Part shown: piece after piece, positions 10,194-19,660 of the stretch
Layout: every line of letters begins with the position of its first letter
Numbering within the stretch: position 1 is the first letter of the stretch
Assembly: GCF_019402665.1 (NCBI RefSeq)
Contig: NZ_VSST01000097.1
Coordinates: forward strand, 1 to 45,612
From: Bradyrhizobium canariense
GTDB lineage: Bacteria > Pseudomonadota > Alphaproteobacteria > Rhizobiales > Xanthobacteraceae
Length of the DNA stretch: 45,612 nucleotides
Reading direction: 5' to 3'
Notes under the pieces: generated by a model
Database searches by the model: none
What the model was told of the DNA's origin: nothing
The model's input: only the letters and a program-made list of their open reading frames with translations
Position numbers and translations under genes: made by a program

Positions 10194-10652
10194 CTCCGCT
10201 CTCCGCTCCGAATGCCACTGAATTCAAGAAGGCCGGTCCGCTCCCCGCGCTCCACCGTGCCTGTTGAGGCGACCCTATACGCTCGCCGAACGCTTGCGGA
10301 CGACGATCAGTCCGTCGCCCCTCCGGTTATCCCCACATATAGCATCGACCTCCGGCATGTTCCAGATTTGTTCTTGGCGAACTTCCGCATCGAATATGTG
10401 GCGTCGATCGGCCAATGTACTGCGGGAAGGCACGCGTCGATTGGAACCTTTGTAGGTTCCCAAAAGCGAAGGAAAGAACTTAACATTCAGCAAGTTGTGG
10501 GTCCTCGCACGGCCCCGTTCTTGTTGCATTTCGGAGACGGACTTTGCCGCTCCGCAGAGCTACGGTTTCCTCGGACTTAAATCATATGGGCCCTCGTGCC
10601 TGATCAACCGCTTCGGGGAAGAAAGAAGCGGACGAACCTGGGGAGACTGGCA
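10194..10652. other. Divergent promoter region between ssb and the first barrel gene
   Basis: This 459-base region has no convincing gene. It separates ssb (leftward) from an outer-membrane barrel gene (rightward) and should hold both promoters. It contains a GTTC-N7-GTTC candidate LexA box (10359-10373) and a short palindrome GGAACC-N6-GGTTCC at 10443-10460. A good ribosome site, GGGGAGA at 10640-10646, serves the barrel gene. An 84-codon frame on the minus strand (10275-10529) has no recognisable features and I do not call it. Confidence 0.55.
10359..10373 (-). promoter_or_regulatory. Candidate LexA (SOS) box upstream of ssb
   Basis: GTTC at 10359-10362 and GTTC at 10370-10373 are separated by exactly seven bases. 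This is the direct-repeat LexA box described for alphaproteobacteria (GAAC-N7-GAAC when read towards ssb). The site is intergenic and 166 bases upstream of ssb, a known SOS gene in related bacteria. Eight fixed bases on either strand would arise about once by chance in a window this size, so position is the main support. Confidence 0.55.
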
Positions 10653-11435
10653 ATGAATAAGCTTCTTATTGGTGCAATCAGTGCAGTGGCGATGGGCCTG
10701 TCGGCTCCCGCGAGCGCGGCGGATCTTGCCGCGCGTCCCTACACCAAGGCTCCGGCGCCGGCGATTGCCACCATCTACGATTGGAGCGGCTTCTACATCG
10801 GCATCAACGGCGGCGGTGGCTCGAGCCACACGTGCTGGGACTTCGTCACGCCCGCGACCGGCGTTTTGGTCGGGGAAGGCTGCCATAACGCGGTCGGCGG
10901 CACGGTCGGTGGCCAGATCGGCTATCGCTGGCAGTCCACCAATTGGGTGTTCGGCCTCGAAGGCCAAGGCAACTGGGCCGACTTCCGGGGCGACAACGTG
11001 AGCACACTTTTCCCCGGCACCGCCCTGGTCACGGGTGATCGCAACCGTTCCCGCATCGACTCTTTCGGGCTCATCACCGGTCAGATCGGTTACGCCTGGA
11101 ACAACGTGCTGCTTTACGTGAAGGGCGGCGCCGCCGTCGTCGGCGACAAATACGACATCTACGCTGCGGCGGGCACGCCCGGCGCGGGCGCGCTGCTGGC
11201 CTCGGCGCGGGAGACTCGCTGGGGTGGCACGGTCGGGGCCGGTCTGGAGTTCGGCTTCGCTCCCAACTGGTCGCTGGGCTTTGAATACGACCACATCTTC
11301 CTTGGCGATCGCACGATCGGCTTCACAACGCCCGCGGGTGCGGTTTTCGGCAGCGACCGGATTCGCCAGGACGTCGACATGGGCCTCGTCCGCTTGAACT
11401 ATCGCTGGGGCGGTCCGGTCATCGCAAAGTACTGA
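10653..11435 (+). CDS. Outer-membrane beta-barrel protein, Omp25/Omp31-like
   Basis: A 260-residue outer-membrane protein of the small eight-stranded barrel class. Residues 1-22 form a signal peptide (MNKLLIGAISAVAMGLSAPASA) followed by ADLAARPYTKAP and the strand WSGFYIGINGGGG. Alternating hydrophobic strands run to the end, and the chain closes with LNYRWGGPVIAKY, whose last residue is aromatic as in barrels inserted by BAM. Two Cys (HTCWDF and GEGCHN) sit in the first extracellular loop region, which is unusual for such proteins. The ATG at 10653 follows GGGGAGA by six bases; the 19 codons upstream in frame lack signal-peptide character. A strong terminator follows. The next gene is a paralogue with the same mature N-terminus and end. 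Confidence 0.9.
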   Translation: MNKLLIGAISAVAMGLSAPASAADLAARPYTKAPAPAIATIYDWSGFYIGINGGGGSSHTCWDFVTPATGVLVGEGCHNAVGGTVGGQIGYRWQSTNWVFGLEGQGNWADFRGDNVSTLFPGTALVTGDRNRSRIDSFGLITGQIGYAWNNVLLYVKGGAAVVGDKYDIYAAAGTPGAGALLASARETRWGGTVGAGLEFGFAPNWSLGFEYDHIFLGDRTIGFTTPAGAVFGSDRIRQDVDMGLVRLNYRWGGPVIAKY

Positions 11436-11458
11436 TCGCGCTGGAATAGAGCACTTCG

Positions 11459-11483
11459 AAGGCCGGCCTCGTGCCGGCCTTTT
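11459..11483 (+). terminator. Intrinsic terminator after the first barrel gene
   Basis: AAGGCCGGC (11459-11467) pairs perfectly with GCCGGCCTT (11473-11481) around a five-base loop, and a short T-run (CTTTTGCT) follows. It lies 24 bases after the stop codon. A near-identical terminator follows the second barrel gene. Confidence 0.88.
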
Positions 11484-11662
11484 GCTGTGCGGTTCTGCGA
11501 TATCAATAGGTCAATAGCCGTTCCGTTTTCCGATCGCTGTTGCTTTTCAGTGACACAACTTGCGGCTTCACCGGTGTATGGACGATATCAGTTGGACCAC
11601 GGCGTCCGATGCTCTTCCGGAACAGGGAGGGACAACAGAAACTGGGACTGGGATTACTGAAG

Positions 11663-12352
11663 ATGAAAAAGATTTGGTTGGCTTCGGCCTGTTTGTTCGC
11701 ACTCGCTGCCCCGGCTTCGGCCGCTGATCTGGCGGCGCGCCCCTACACCAAGGCTCCGGTGGCCATGGCTTCGGTCTACAACTGGACCGGCTTCTACCTC
11801 GGTATCGTCGGTGGCGGCGCCTGGGAAAATTCCTCGACCGACCCGAAGATGAAGGGCGGCTTCGTCGGCGGTACTGCCGGCTACAACTGGCAGACCGGCA
11901 ATGTCGTGTTCGGCATCGAGGCCGATGGTTCCTGGGCTGACGTCAGCGCGTCGGTCACCGGCCCCGTTGCCGTCCCCGGCTTCGGCCTCGTCAGCACCAC
12001 CCTCAGCTCGAAGACCGATGCGATGGGCACCGTGCGCGGCCGCATCGGCTACGCCGTCAACAACGTCCTGTTCTACGGCACCGGTGGTTACGCCTGGATC
12101 GACAACAAGCTCAGCATCAGCGCGCTCGGCGTGACCGCTTCCGACAGCAAGTGGCACTCCGGCTGGACCGTCGGTGCGGGCGTCGAAGCGTTCTTCGCTC
12201 CGCAGTGGTCGGTCAAGGGCGAGTACCTCTTTCGCAGCCTCGGCGGCGAGACCTACTTCTCGGGCGCCCTGCCCACCGGCACGCTCGAGTTTCACACCGT
12301 GCAGGTCGGCGTGAACTATCACTTCGGGGGCCCGATCGTCGCGAAGTACTGA
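11663..12352 (+). CDS. Outer-membrane beta-barrel protein, paralogue of the preceding gene
   Basis: A 229-residue small outer-membrane barrel. The signal peptide is residues 1-20 (MKKIWLASACLFALAAPASA); the mature chain starts ADLAARPYTKAP exactly as in the gene before it, continues with NWTGFYLGIVGGGAWENSS, and ends VNYHFGGPIVAKY. It lacks the two Cys of its neighbour and has shorter loops. The frame is open 41 codons upstream, but only the ATG at 11663 gives a signal peptide; GGGA at 11650-11653 is a modest ribosome site. Each of the two genes has its own terminator, so they are probably separate transcripts that arose by tandem duplication. The exact role is unknown; abundant surface structural proteins are typical of the family. 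Confidence 0.9.
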   Translation: MKKIWLASACLFALAAPASAADLAARPYTKAPVAMASVYNWTGFYLGIVGGGAWENSSTDPKMKGGFVGGTAGYNWQTGNVVFGIEADGSWADVSASVTGPVAVPGFGLVSTTLSSKTDAMGTVRGRIGYAVNNVLFYGTGGYAWIDNKLSISALGVTASDSKWHSGWTVGAGVEAFFAPQWSVKGEYLFRSLGGETYFSGALPTGTLEFHTVQVGVNYHFGGPIVAKY

Positions 12353-12380
12353 TCTTCGCTATCGACGCCATCGTGTTACG

Positions 12381-12410
12381 AAAGGCCGGCCTCGCGCCGG
12401 CCTTTTTGTT
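12381..12410 (+). terminator. Intrinsic terminator after the second barrel gene
   Basis: AAAGGCCGGC (12381-12390) pairs with GCCGGCCTTT (from 12395) around a short loop and is followed by T residues (TTTTTGTTT). It stands 28 bases after the stop codon and is nearly the same sequence as the terminator after the first barrel gene, supporting duplication of the whole unit. Confidence 0.9.
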
Positions 12411-12518
12411 TGAACGGGACCGGTCACGCGCAGTTCCGCAAGCCGTGCTCCTGCCAGATGCCGCCAGCGCGCCAACAATCCGTTGACGATTCGCAAACGC
12501 CACTGGAAATCCGTCCCT

Positions 12519-12533
12519 GTTCTTCCTACGTTC
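12519..12533 (+). promoter_or_regulatory. LexA (SOS) box upstream of uvrA
   Basis: GTTC at 12519-12522 and GTTC at 12530-12533 are spaced by exactly seven bases, matching the alphaproteobacterial LexA box. The site is intergenic, 97 bases before the uvrA ATG. A TTGACG hexamer (12483-12488) lies upstream and could be a -35 element, though no good -10 follows. uvrA is a classical LexA target, so this is the stronger of the two boxes in the window. Confidence 0.78.
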
Positions 12534-12630
12534 GCTTACTTACCCATCGGCGCCGATCCCGGTTCCGGGCGATGCGCGCCTTTCAAGTTGGCGCGATCGT
12601 GCGCTTTTGGATTCCCTGAGGACCACCAGG

Positions 12631-15612
<2,982 letters not shown>

Positions 15613-15659
15613 GTTACGCAGCGGGAGCGTGCCGACACATTGTCTGAGGGAGGTCGCTT

Positions 15660-16223
15660 TTGCCTGCAGGACTTCTGCAAACCTATCGTGCGTTCGCCCA
15701 CAATAATGCTTGGGCGAACCACCGGCTGCTCACTGCTTGCGCCGCGCTGTCTCAGGCTGACTTCGAAGCCGCACGAACCGGCTTCTTTCCAAGCCTGCAG
15801 CGCACGCTCAACCACATCCATGTCATAGACCTCTTCTATGTCGATGCGCTGGAGGGCGGATGGCTGGGACCGGCGGCTTGGAAGAACCAGGTGCCCCACC
15901 TTTCACTTGCCGCGCTGAAGCCCGAGCAAGCCGCGATCGACAAGCGCTTGATTGCCGTCTGCGATGGACTGACGCCCGAGCTTCTCGACGGTCTCGTGCG
16001 GATCAACCGCGACACCCGCGTGCAGATCGAACGTCGCGACCGGCTGCTCATGCATCTGTTCCAGCATCAAATTCATCATCGCGGACAAGCCCACGCGATG
16101 CTTTCCGAAACGCACGTTACCCCGCCCCAGCTAGACGAGTTCTTCGCCGAGGGAGAGGCGCCGCTCAGGGCCACCGAATTCGACCAACTCGGATGGACCG
16201 AGGAAGCGGTGTGGAAAGCCTAG
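15660..16223 (+). CDS. DinB/DfsB-family four-helix metal-binding protein
   Basis: A 187-residue DinB-fold protein (not DNA polymerase IV). Members are four-helix bundles that bind a metal through three His; many act as thiol-dependent transferases and most have no known substrate. The likely ligands are H52 or H54 (LNHIHVIDLF), H136 and H140 (HLFQHQIHHRGQAH), all present. The start is a TTG at 15660 with GAGGGAGG at 15646-15653 just upstream, a strong site that decides the start. It lies 47 bases after uvrA on the same strand, so it could be carried on the SOS-controlled transcript; the family was named from DNA-damage-inducible Bacillus genes. A HAD phosphatase gene follows after 18 bases. 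Confidence 0.88.
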   Translation: MPAGLLQTYRAFAHNNAWANHRLLTACAALSQADFEAARTGFFPSLQRTLNHIHVIDLFYVDALEGGWLGPAAWKNQVPHLSLAALKPEQAAIDKRLIAVCDGLTPELLDGLVRINRDTRVQIERRDRLLMHLFQHQIHHRGQAHAMLSETHVTPPQLDEFFAEGEAPLRATEFDQLGWTEEAVWKA

Positions 16224-16241
16224 CGGTGTAGCTTCGTCTCC

Positions 16242-16916
16242 ATGCCCTACTCCCTCGCCATCTTCGATCTCGACGGCACGCTGGCTGACAGCTTCCCGTG
16301 GTTCCTGCGCACCATCAACGACGTCGCCGACCGCTTCGGCTTCCGCCGCGTCGCCGATGAGGATGTCGAGGGGCTGCGGCATGCTTCGTCGCGCGAGATT
16401 CTCAGCCGGCTCGAGGTGCCCTTGTGGAAGCTGCCGGCGATCGCGCGGCATGCGCGGCGGCTGAAGGCTGAGGCGGCCGCCGAGATTTCGCTGTTTTCGG
16501 GCGTCGAGACGATGCTGAAAACACTGGCCGGTAACGGCGTGCAGCTCGCACTGGTGACATCGGACAGCGAAGCGAATGCGCGCGAAAAACTCGGCGAGGC
16601 CGCCGCGCTGTTCGCGCATTTCGACTGCGCCGCGTCGATCTTTGGCAAGCCTTCGAAATTCCGACGGGTCATCCGCCGCGCCGGCGTGGAGCCGGGCAAG
16701 GTCATCGCGATCGGCGACGAGGTGCGCGATATCGAGGCGGCGCGGGCCGTGGGGATCGCCTGCGGCGCGGTGGGCTGGGGTTATGCGGCGCCGGCGGCGC
16801 TGCGGGCGCAGGCGCCGGATCACATGTTTGAGCAGATGGATGAGATTGTATGGACGCTGTGCCCCGGTGCAGTAGCCCGGATGAGCGAAGCGATATCCGG
16901 GAACGGCGGTGGATGA
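16242..16916 (+). CDS. HAD-superfamily hydrolase, phosphoglycolate phosphatase-like
   Basis: A HAD-family phosphatase of 224 residues. Motif I is IFDLDGTLADS with nucleophile D9 and D11, the helical cap follows, motif II is LVTSDS, motif III Lys is in FGKPSKF, and motif IV is IGDEVRDIEAA. This layout fits the Gph/phosphoglycolate phosphatase branch, but the substrate cannot be told from sequence. It follows the DinB-fold gene by 18 bases on the same strand and is probably co-transcribed. The last 15 or so residues (AVARMSEAISGNGGG) and the stop codon are encoded by the left half of a palindromic repeat, so the native C-terminus was probably altered by repeat insertion. The ribosome site is weak. 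Confidence 0.88.
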   Translation: MPYSLAIFDLDGTLADSFPWFLRTINDVADRFGFRRVADEDVEGLRHASSREILSRLEVPLWKLPAIARHARRLKAEAAAEISLFSGVETMLKTLAGNGVQLALVTSDSEANAREKLGEAAALFAHFDCAASIFGKPSKFRRVIRRAGVEPGKVIAIGDEVRDIEAARAVGIACGAVGWGYAAPAALRAQAPDHMFEQMDEIVWTLCPGAVARMSEAISGNGGG

Positions 16917-16957
16917 GGAGAGCCTGTCCCGCAAGTCGCTCCGCTCATGCGGGCTAC
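16872..16957. repeat. Palindromic repeat overlapping the HAD gene end
   Basis: The arms 16872-16887 and 16942-16957 pair at 15 of 16 positions and share the GTAGCCCGGATG core of the repeat at 6449. The element supplies the last codons and stop of the HAD gene on its left and ends eight bases before the stop of the convergent YVTN gene on its right. Confidence 0.82.
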
Positions 16958-16964
16958 GACGCCC

Positions 16965-17918
16965 CTACTCCGTCCTGCGCAAAAACGCCCCGAACGCGCG
17001 CGGGCCGTCGCCGGTCTTGACTTCGCCGATCACCTTTAGCTCGACCGCGTCGATGATGTCGAGCGTGTTGCTCTCCCAGCAGGCGACGATGATGCGCTTG
17101 CCGTCGGCGGTCGCGGCGATGCCTTCGGGATAATCGCCGACATTGATGCGTTTGATCGGCTTCAAGGTCGCCAGATCGAACACGCTGACAGTGCCGCCAT
17201 ATTGGTCGGTGACGAAGCCGCGGCCCTGCGCCAGCGCCACCGCATAGGGGCGCATCCCGACCGGCACGCGGCCGGTCTCGGACCCAGCGGCGATGTCGAT
17301 CACGGAGACGTCGTTGGAGCCGACATTGGCGGTGTAGGCCCGCTTGCCTTCGGCATCGATGGTGACGCCGAACGGACGGGTGCCGACCTTGATGGTCGCC
17401 TTGCGCTGGCGGGTCGCGATGTCCACCACCGAGACGCTGTCGTCGTCGCGGTCGGCCGAGAGCAGCAGCTTGCCGTCTGGCGTCACTGCGAGCCCCGACG
17501 GCGAGGCGCCGACCGCGATGCTGGCCGTGACGCTGCGGCTCGCAGCGTCGATCACCCGCACGGCGGCTGCGTACCAGTCCGCGACATAGACGGTGCGGCC
17601 ATCCGGCGCGACGGCAATGCCAAGCGGCCCGCCGCCGACCTCGATCCGCCCTGCAATCTGCCGCGTTGCTGCGTCCACCACCGTTACGGCCTTGGCGTCC
17701 GGGCTCGTGACATAGGCAAAGCGCCCGTCCGCGCTAACGGCCACGCCCGCCGGCTTGCCGCCGATCGGGATGGTCGCGACGCTGCGCGCGGTGGCGAGGT
17801 CCACCACCATCAAATCGTCGCTGAGCTGGTTGGTCACGAACGCCTCGTCGGCGCACGCGCTGCCGAGAGCGGCACGGTAAAGGCTGGCAGCGAGCGCCGC
17901 CAGGACCAACGCCCGCAC
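16965..17918 (-). CDS. Exported YVTN-repeat beta-propeller protein
   Basis: A 317-residue protein made of about seven beta-propeller blades of the YVTN/cytochrome-cd1-like type: repeated units such as DGRFAYVTSPDAKAVTVVD, DGRTVYVADWYAAAVRVID, DGKLLLSADRDDDSVSVVD and EGKRAYTANVGSNDVSVID, each about 42 residues. An N-terminal hydrophobic segment ending in ACADE acts as a signal peptide, placing it in the periplasm. The start is a GTG (17916-17918) with GGAAG upstream; it begins two bases after the stop of the SRPBCC gene, so the two are translationally coupled. Such propellers occur beside PQQ-dependent alcohol dehydrogenase systems, but no dehydrogenase is in this window. It probably acts as a binding or scaffold protein. 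Confidence 0.88.
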   Translation of the reverse strand: MRALVLAALAASLYRAALGSACADEAFVTNQLSDDLMVVDLATARSVATIPIGGKPAGVAVSADGRFAYVTSPDAKAVTVVDAATRQIAGRIEVGGGPLGIAVAPDGRTVYVADWYAAAVRVIDAASRSVTASIAVGASPSGLAVTPDGKLLLSADRDDDSVSVVDIATRQRKATIKVGTRPFGVTIDAEGKRAYTANVGSNDVSVIDIAAGSETGRVPVGMRPYAVALAQGRGFVTDQYGGTVSVFDLATLKPIKRINVGDYPEGIAATADGKRIIVACWESNTLDIIDAVELKVIGEVKTGDGPRAFGAFLRRTE

Positions 17919-17920
17919 GG

Positions 17921-18502
17921 TCAGCTTCCGCTCTCGATCTTCTTCTTCAACGACTCGAGGCCGGCCTTGTAGAGCCCGCTCACCGCAGTCTTAGCCGCCT
18001 CGTCGCTCAGCTCCGGCGGCGGATCGTTGTTGGGAAAGCCGCGGTAGAACGCGCCGGCCCATTCCAGGGTCGAGGCCTTGCCGTCGGCGCTCGGCGTGAC
18101 GGTGAGCGTCGAGGAATAATTGGTGACCGGCAGCACCTTCACGTCCACATTGGTGATCCGGTAGGAATAGCTCATCGCGGCGGCGTCAAACTTGTAGAGC
18201 TCTTCGTCGACGGTCGCGCCTCCCGTCAGCGTCAGCTTCCGCGTCGCGCCGATCTCGTTGCCCTTCTCGCCCTCGGTCTTGGCAACAGGCGGCAGCCAGC
18301 TCATGTCCTGGAAATTGCCCATTGCGGCCCACACCTTGGCCGGGGCGGCGGTGATCTCGATGGATTCGCGGACCTTCTGCCGGGTCGGCCCGTGGGCCCA
18401 GGCCGATGTCGAAGCCGGGCCAAACGCCGCCGTCAAAGCTGCCGCGCCCGCAGCAGTCAGTACTACGCCCAAGACCGTGCGGCGTCCAATCGTCACCCTC
18501 AT
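17921..18502 (-). CDS. Exported SRPBCC-fold protein, MxaD-like
   Basis: A 193-residue protein with an N-terminal twin-arginine-like signal (GRRTVLGVVLTAAGAAALTAAFG, R7-R8), so Tat export to the periplasm is likely. After AWAHGPTRQKVRESIEI comes a START/SRPBCC domain: AAPAKVWAAMGNFQDMSWLPPV, GATRKLTLTGG and YSYRITNVDVKVLPVTNYSSTLTV. This matches MxaD, which in methylotrophs assists electron transfer between methanol dehydrogenase and its cytochrome c. The ribosome site GAGGAAA precedes the ATG. It is first in a two-gene unit with the YVTN propeller. A link to lanthanide- or calcium-dependent alcohol oxidation encoded elsewhere is an inference; a general hydrophobic-ligand carrier is the alternative. 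Confidence 0.82.
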   Translation of the reverse strand: MRVTIGRRTVLGVVLTAAGAAALTAAFGPASTSAWAHGPTRQKVRESIEITAAPAKVWAAMGNFQDMSWLPPVAKTEGEKGNEIGATRKLTLTGGATVDEELYKFDAAAMSYSYRITNVDVKVLPVTNYSSTLTVTPSADGKASTLEWAGAFYRGFPNNDPPPELSDEAAKTAVSGLYKAGLESLKKKIESGS

Positions 18503-18636
18503 CTCGTTTCCTCATGCGTCTCATTGATCATGCGCGACTTGATGCGCGCTGGGATCATGGTAGCGCATTTTGCGGCCGAGGGGAGACCCGTTCGTGGCCA
18601 CGTTGCGGCAGGCGTCCGCGCGCCCCACAACCCCTT

Positions 18637-19240
18637 GCCGCCCGGCGGGCAAAACACCCGATAAGCGGGTCAACCACGATCGGCAAAAATATTTCTCTTT
18701 ATCCGTATTTCGGATTATCGTATAGAAAGCCATCCCAACCCGGCCGAGGGGCGGATCGCGATCGTCACGAACGCGGGATGGGACGTGGTGGACGTGGGCC
18801 ACACCGGCGCGAAGGCTTCGCAGGGCGGGCAACCGTGAACGAAGGCGTCGCGCACACGACCGGTGTGATCCGCGTACGGCAAAATCGTGTGGTCCTGACG
18901 CCCGGGGTCTGTGCGTCAAGTCTTGTGGTGATGTGGGCGGCCCGACCGGGCATCCGCATCAGCCATCCGCAAGGCGACGGGGGCAATAGTGCATCGCTCC
19001 CCGGGGAGATCACGACATAAGCCGTCAAACCACTGCGCAGGGAAGGCCGTGTGTTGGGCTTCACCTGTATGCCGCTGTGCAGCCTCTTGTAGCGCAACCT
19101 TCGCACAGTGGACCGTGGGTGCCAGCCGGCACCCGGCCTTCCCTGCGCCCTCGGCATTTTTGGGGGCAAAGAATGCCGCAAAGCTCGGGCCGCACAGGCC
19201 GCGAGAAGGCGAAGGTGCGCGGACTCTGTGGATTGAAATA
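18637..19240. repeat. Probable dispersed Bradyrhizobium repeat, about 600 bp
   Basis: From memory, the order of short blocks here (CGGGCAAAACACCCGATAAG, GATCGTCACGAACGCGGGAT, GTGCATCGCTCCCCGGGGAG, CACGACATAAGCCGTCAAAC, then CGCAGGGAAGGCCG and its complement) occurs in many intergenic copies in Bradyrhizobium and related genomes. Within this window it is single-copy, so repetition is recalled, not shown. No transposase is encoded and no target-site duplication could be found. The limits are approximate. Confidence 0.6.
19035..19148 (+). other. Strongly base-paired element, candidate structured RNA
   Basis: A 15-base closing stem pairs perfectly (19035-19049 with 19134-19148) around an interior with two more hairpins: CTGTGC (19075-19080) with GCACAG (19103-19108), and GGGTGCC (19117-19123) with GGCACCC (19128-19134) around a four-base loop. 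The last stem shares one base with the closing stem. This closed multi-branch layout is more like a folded RNA than a simple terminator. The strand is a guess, and transcription is not shown by sequence. Confidence 0.45.
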
Positions 19241-19261
19241 CGAAGATGGATTTTGGGCGCG

Positions 19262-19393
19262 TGCCCCGGACGCGGCGCAACGCCCCTTCGGCGGTGCGCC
19301 GCAGAGCCGGGGCCCACGCAGCGGCAAATGCACGGCTTCTGGGTCCCCGCTCTACGCCGCAACGCTTACGCGTTGCAGCTTGTCCGGGACACG
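19262..19393. repeat. Two adjacent palindromes at the right end of the repeat region
   Basis: The first (19262-19315) pairs GCCCCGG with CCGGGGC and, inside, GCGGCGCA with TGCGCCGC around a GCCCCTTCGGCG core. The second (19340-19393) pairs GGTCCC with the GGGAC of TGTCCGGGACA and, inside, GCAACGC with GCGTTGC. I recall similar gene-free blocks after the 600-bp repeat in Bradyrhizobium. No coding function is seen. Confidence 0.6.
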
Positions 19394-19660
19394 AGCGTGG
19401 AACTTTATCTGGCGCGCTGGCGACCGCAACATGCCAAGCACGAAAGCCTCGCGAAAGCTGCATCTGGGAAACAGACAGAAACAAACGGCAACAAAACTCG
19501 TCATGCGGCATCGGACGCAAATTGAAATCTCAGTTGTTAACCGGAATCTTCCTGGGAAGACCCAGCTGAGACAGTTTGCCGGCATGAGGCCAGCCCCCAT
19601 CTCGCGACCCCGCAATGATTGACGGATGTCCGGGACCGTAAGAGCCGCGAGGAGTGCGCG

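Larger units (their letters stand above)
18503..19660. other. Gene-poor 1.16-kb region of repeat-like DNA
   Basis: No open frame here has a ribosome site, domain or plausible composition; those on both strands overlap each other and look accidental. The left part holds small hairpins (TTGCCGCCC/GGGCAA-type at 18637-18653, ACCCG/CGGGT at 18656-18670, ATCCG/CGGAT at 18701-18715) in a locally A+T-rich stretch. The middle holds the highly paired element at 19035-19148, and the right part two further palindromes at 19262-19393. The promoter of the DUF1217 gene should lie after about 19400, where the sequence is A+T-richer. The composition suggests several repeats inserted beside each other. Confidence 0.7.

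Noticed and set aside
10327..10335. DnaA-box-like TTATCCCCA
   Set aside because: One mismatch to TTATCCACA and only one copy. Without a cluster of boxes or an origin-like A+T-rich region it is probably chance.
10275..10529. An 84-codon frame on the minus strand upstream of ssb
   Set aside because: No ribosome site, domain or signal is seen, and it spans the candidate LexA box and promoter region of ssb.
18765..19520. Long minus-strand frame in the gene-free region as a possible transposase remnant
   Set aside because: The translated text has no DDE, HUH or recombinase motif and several short palindromes run through it. It fits repeat DNA better than a decayed gene.
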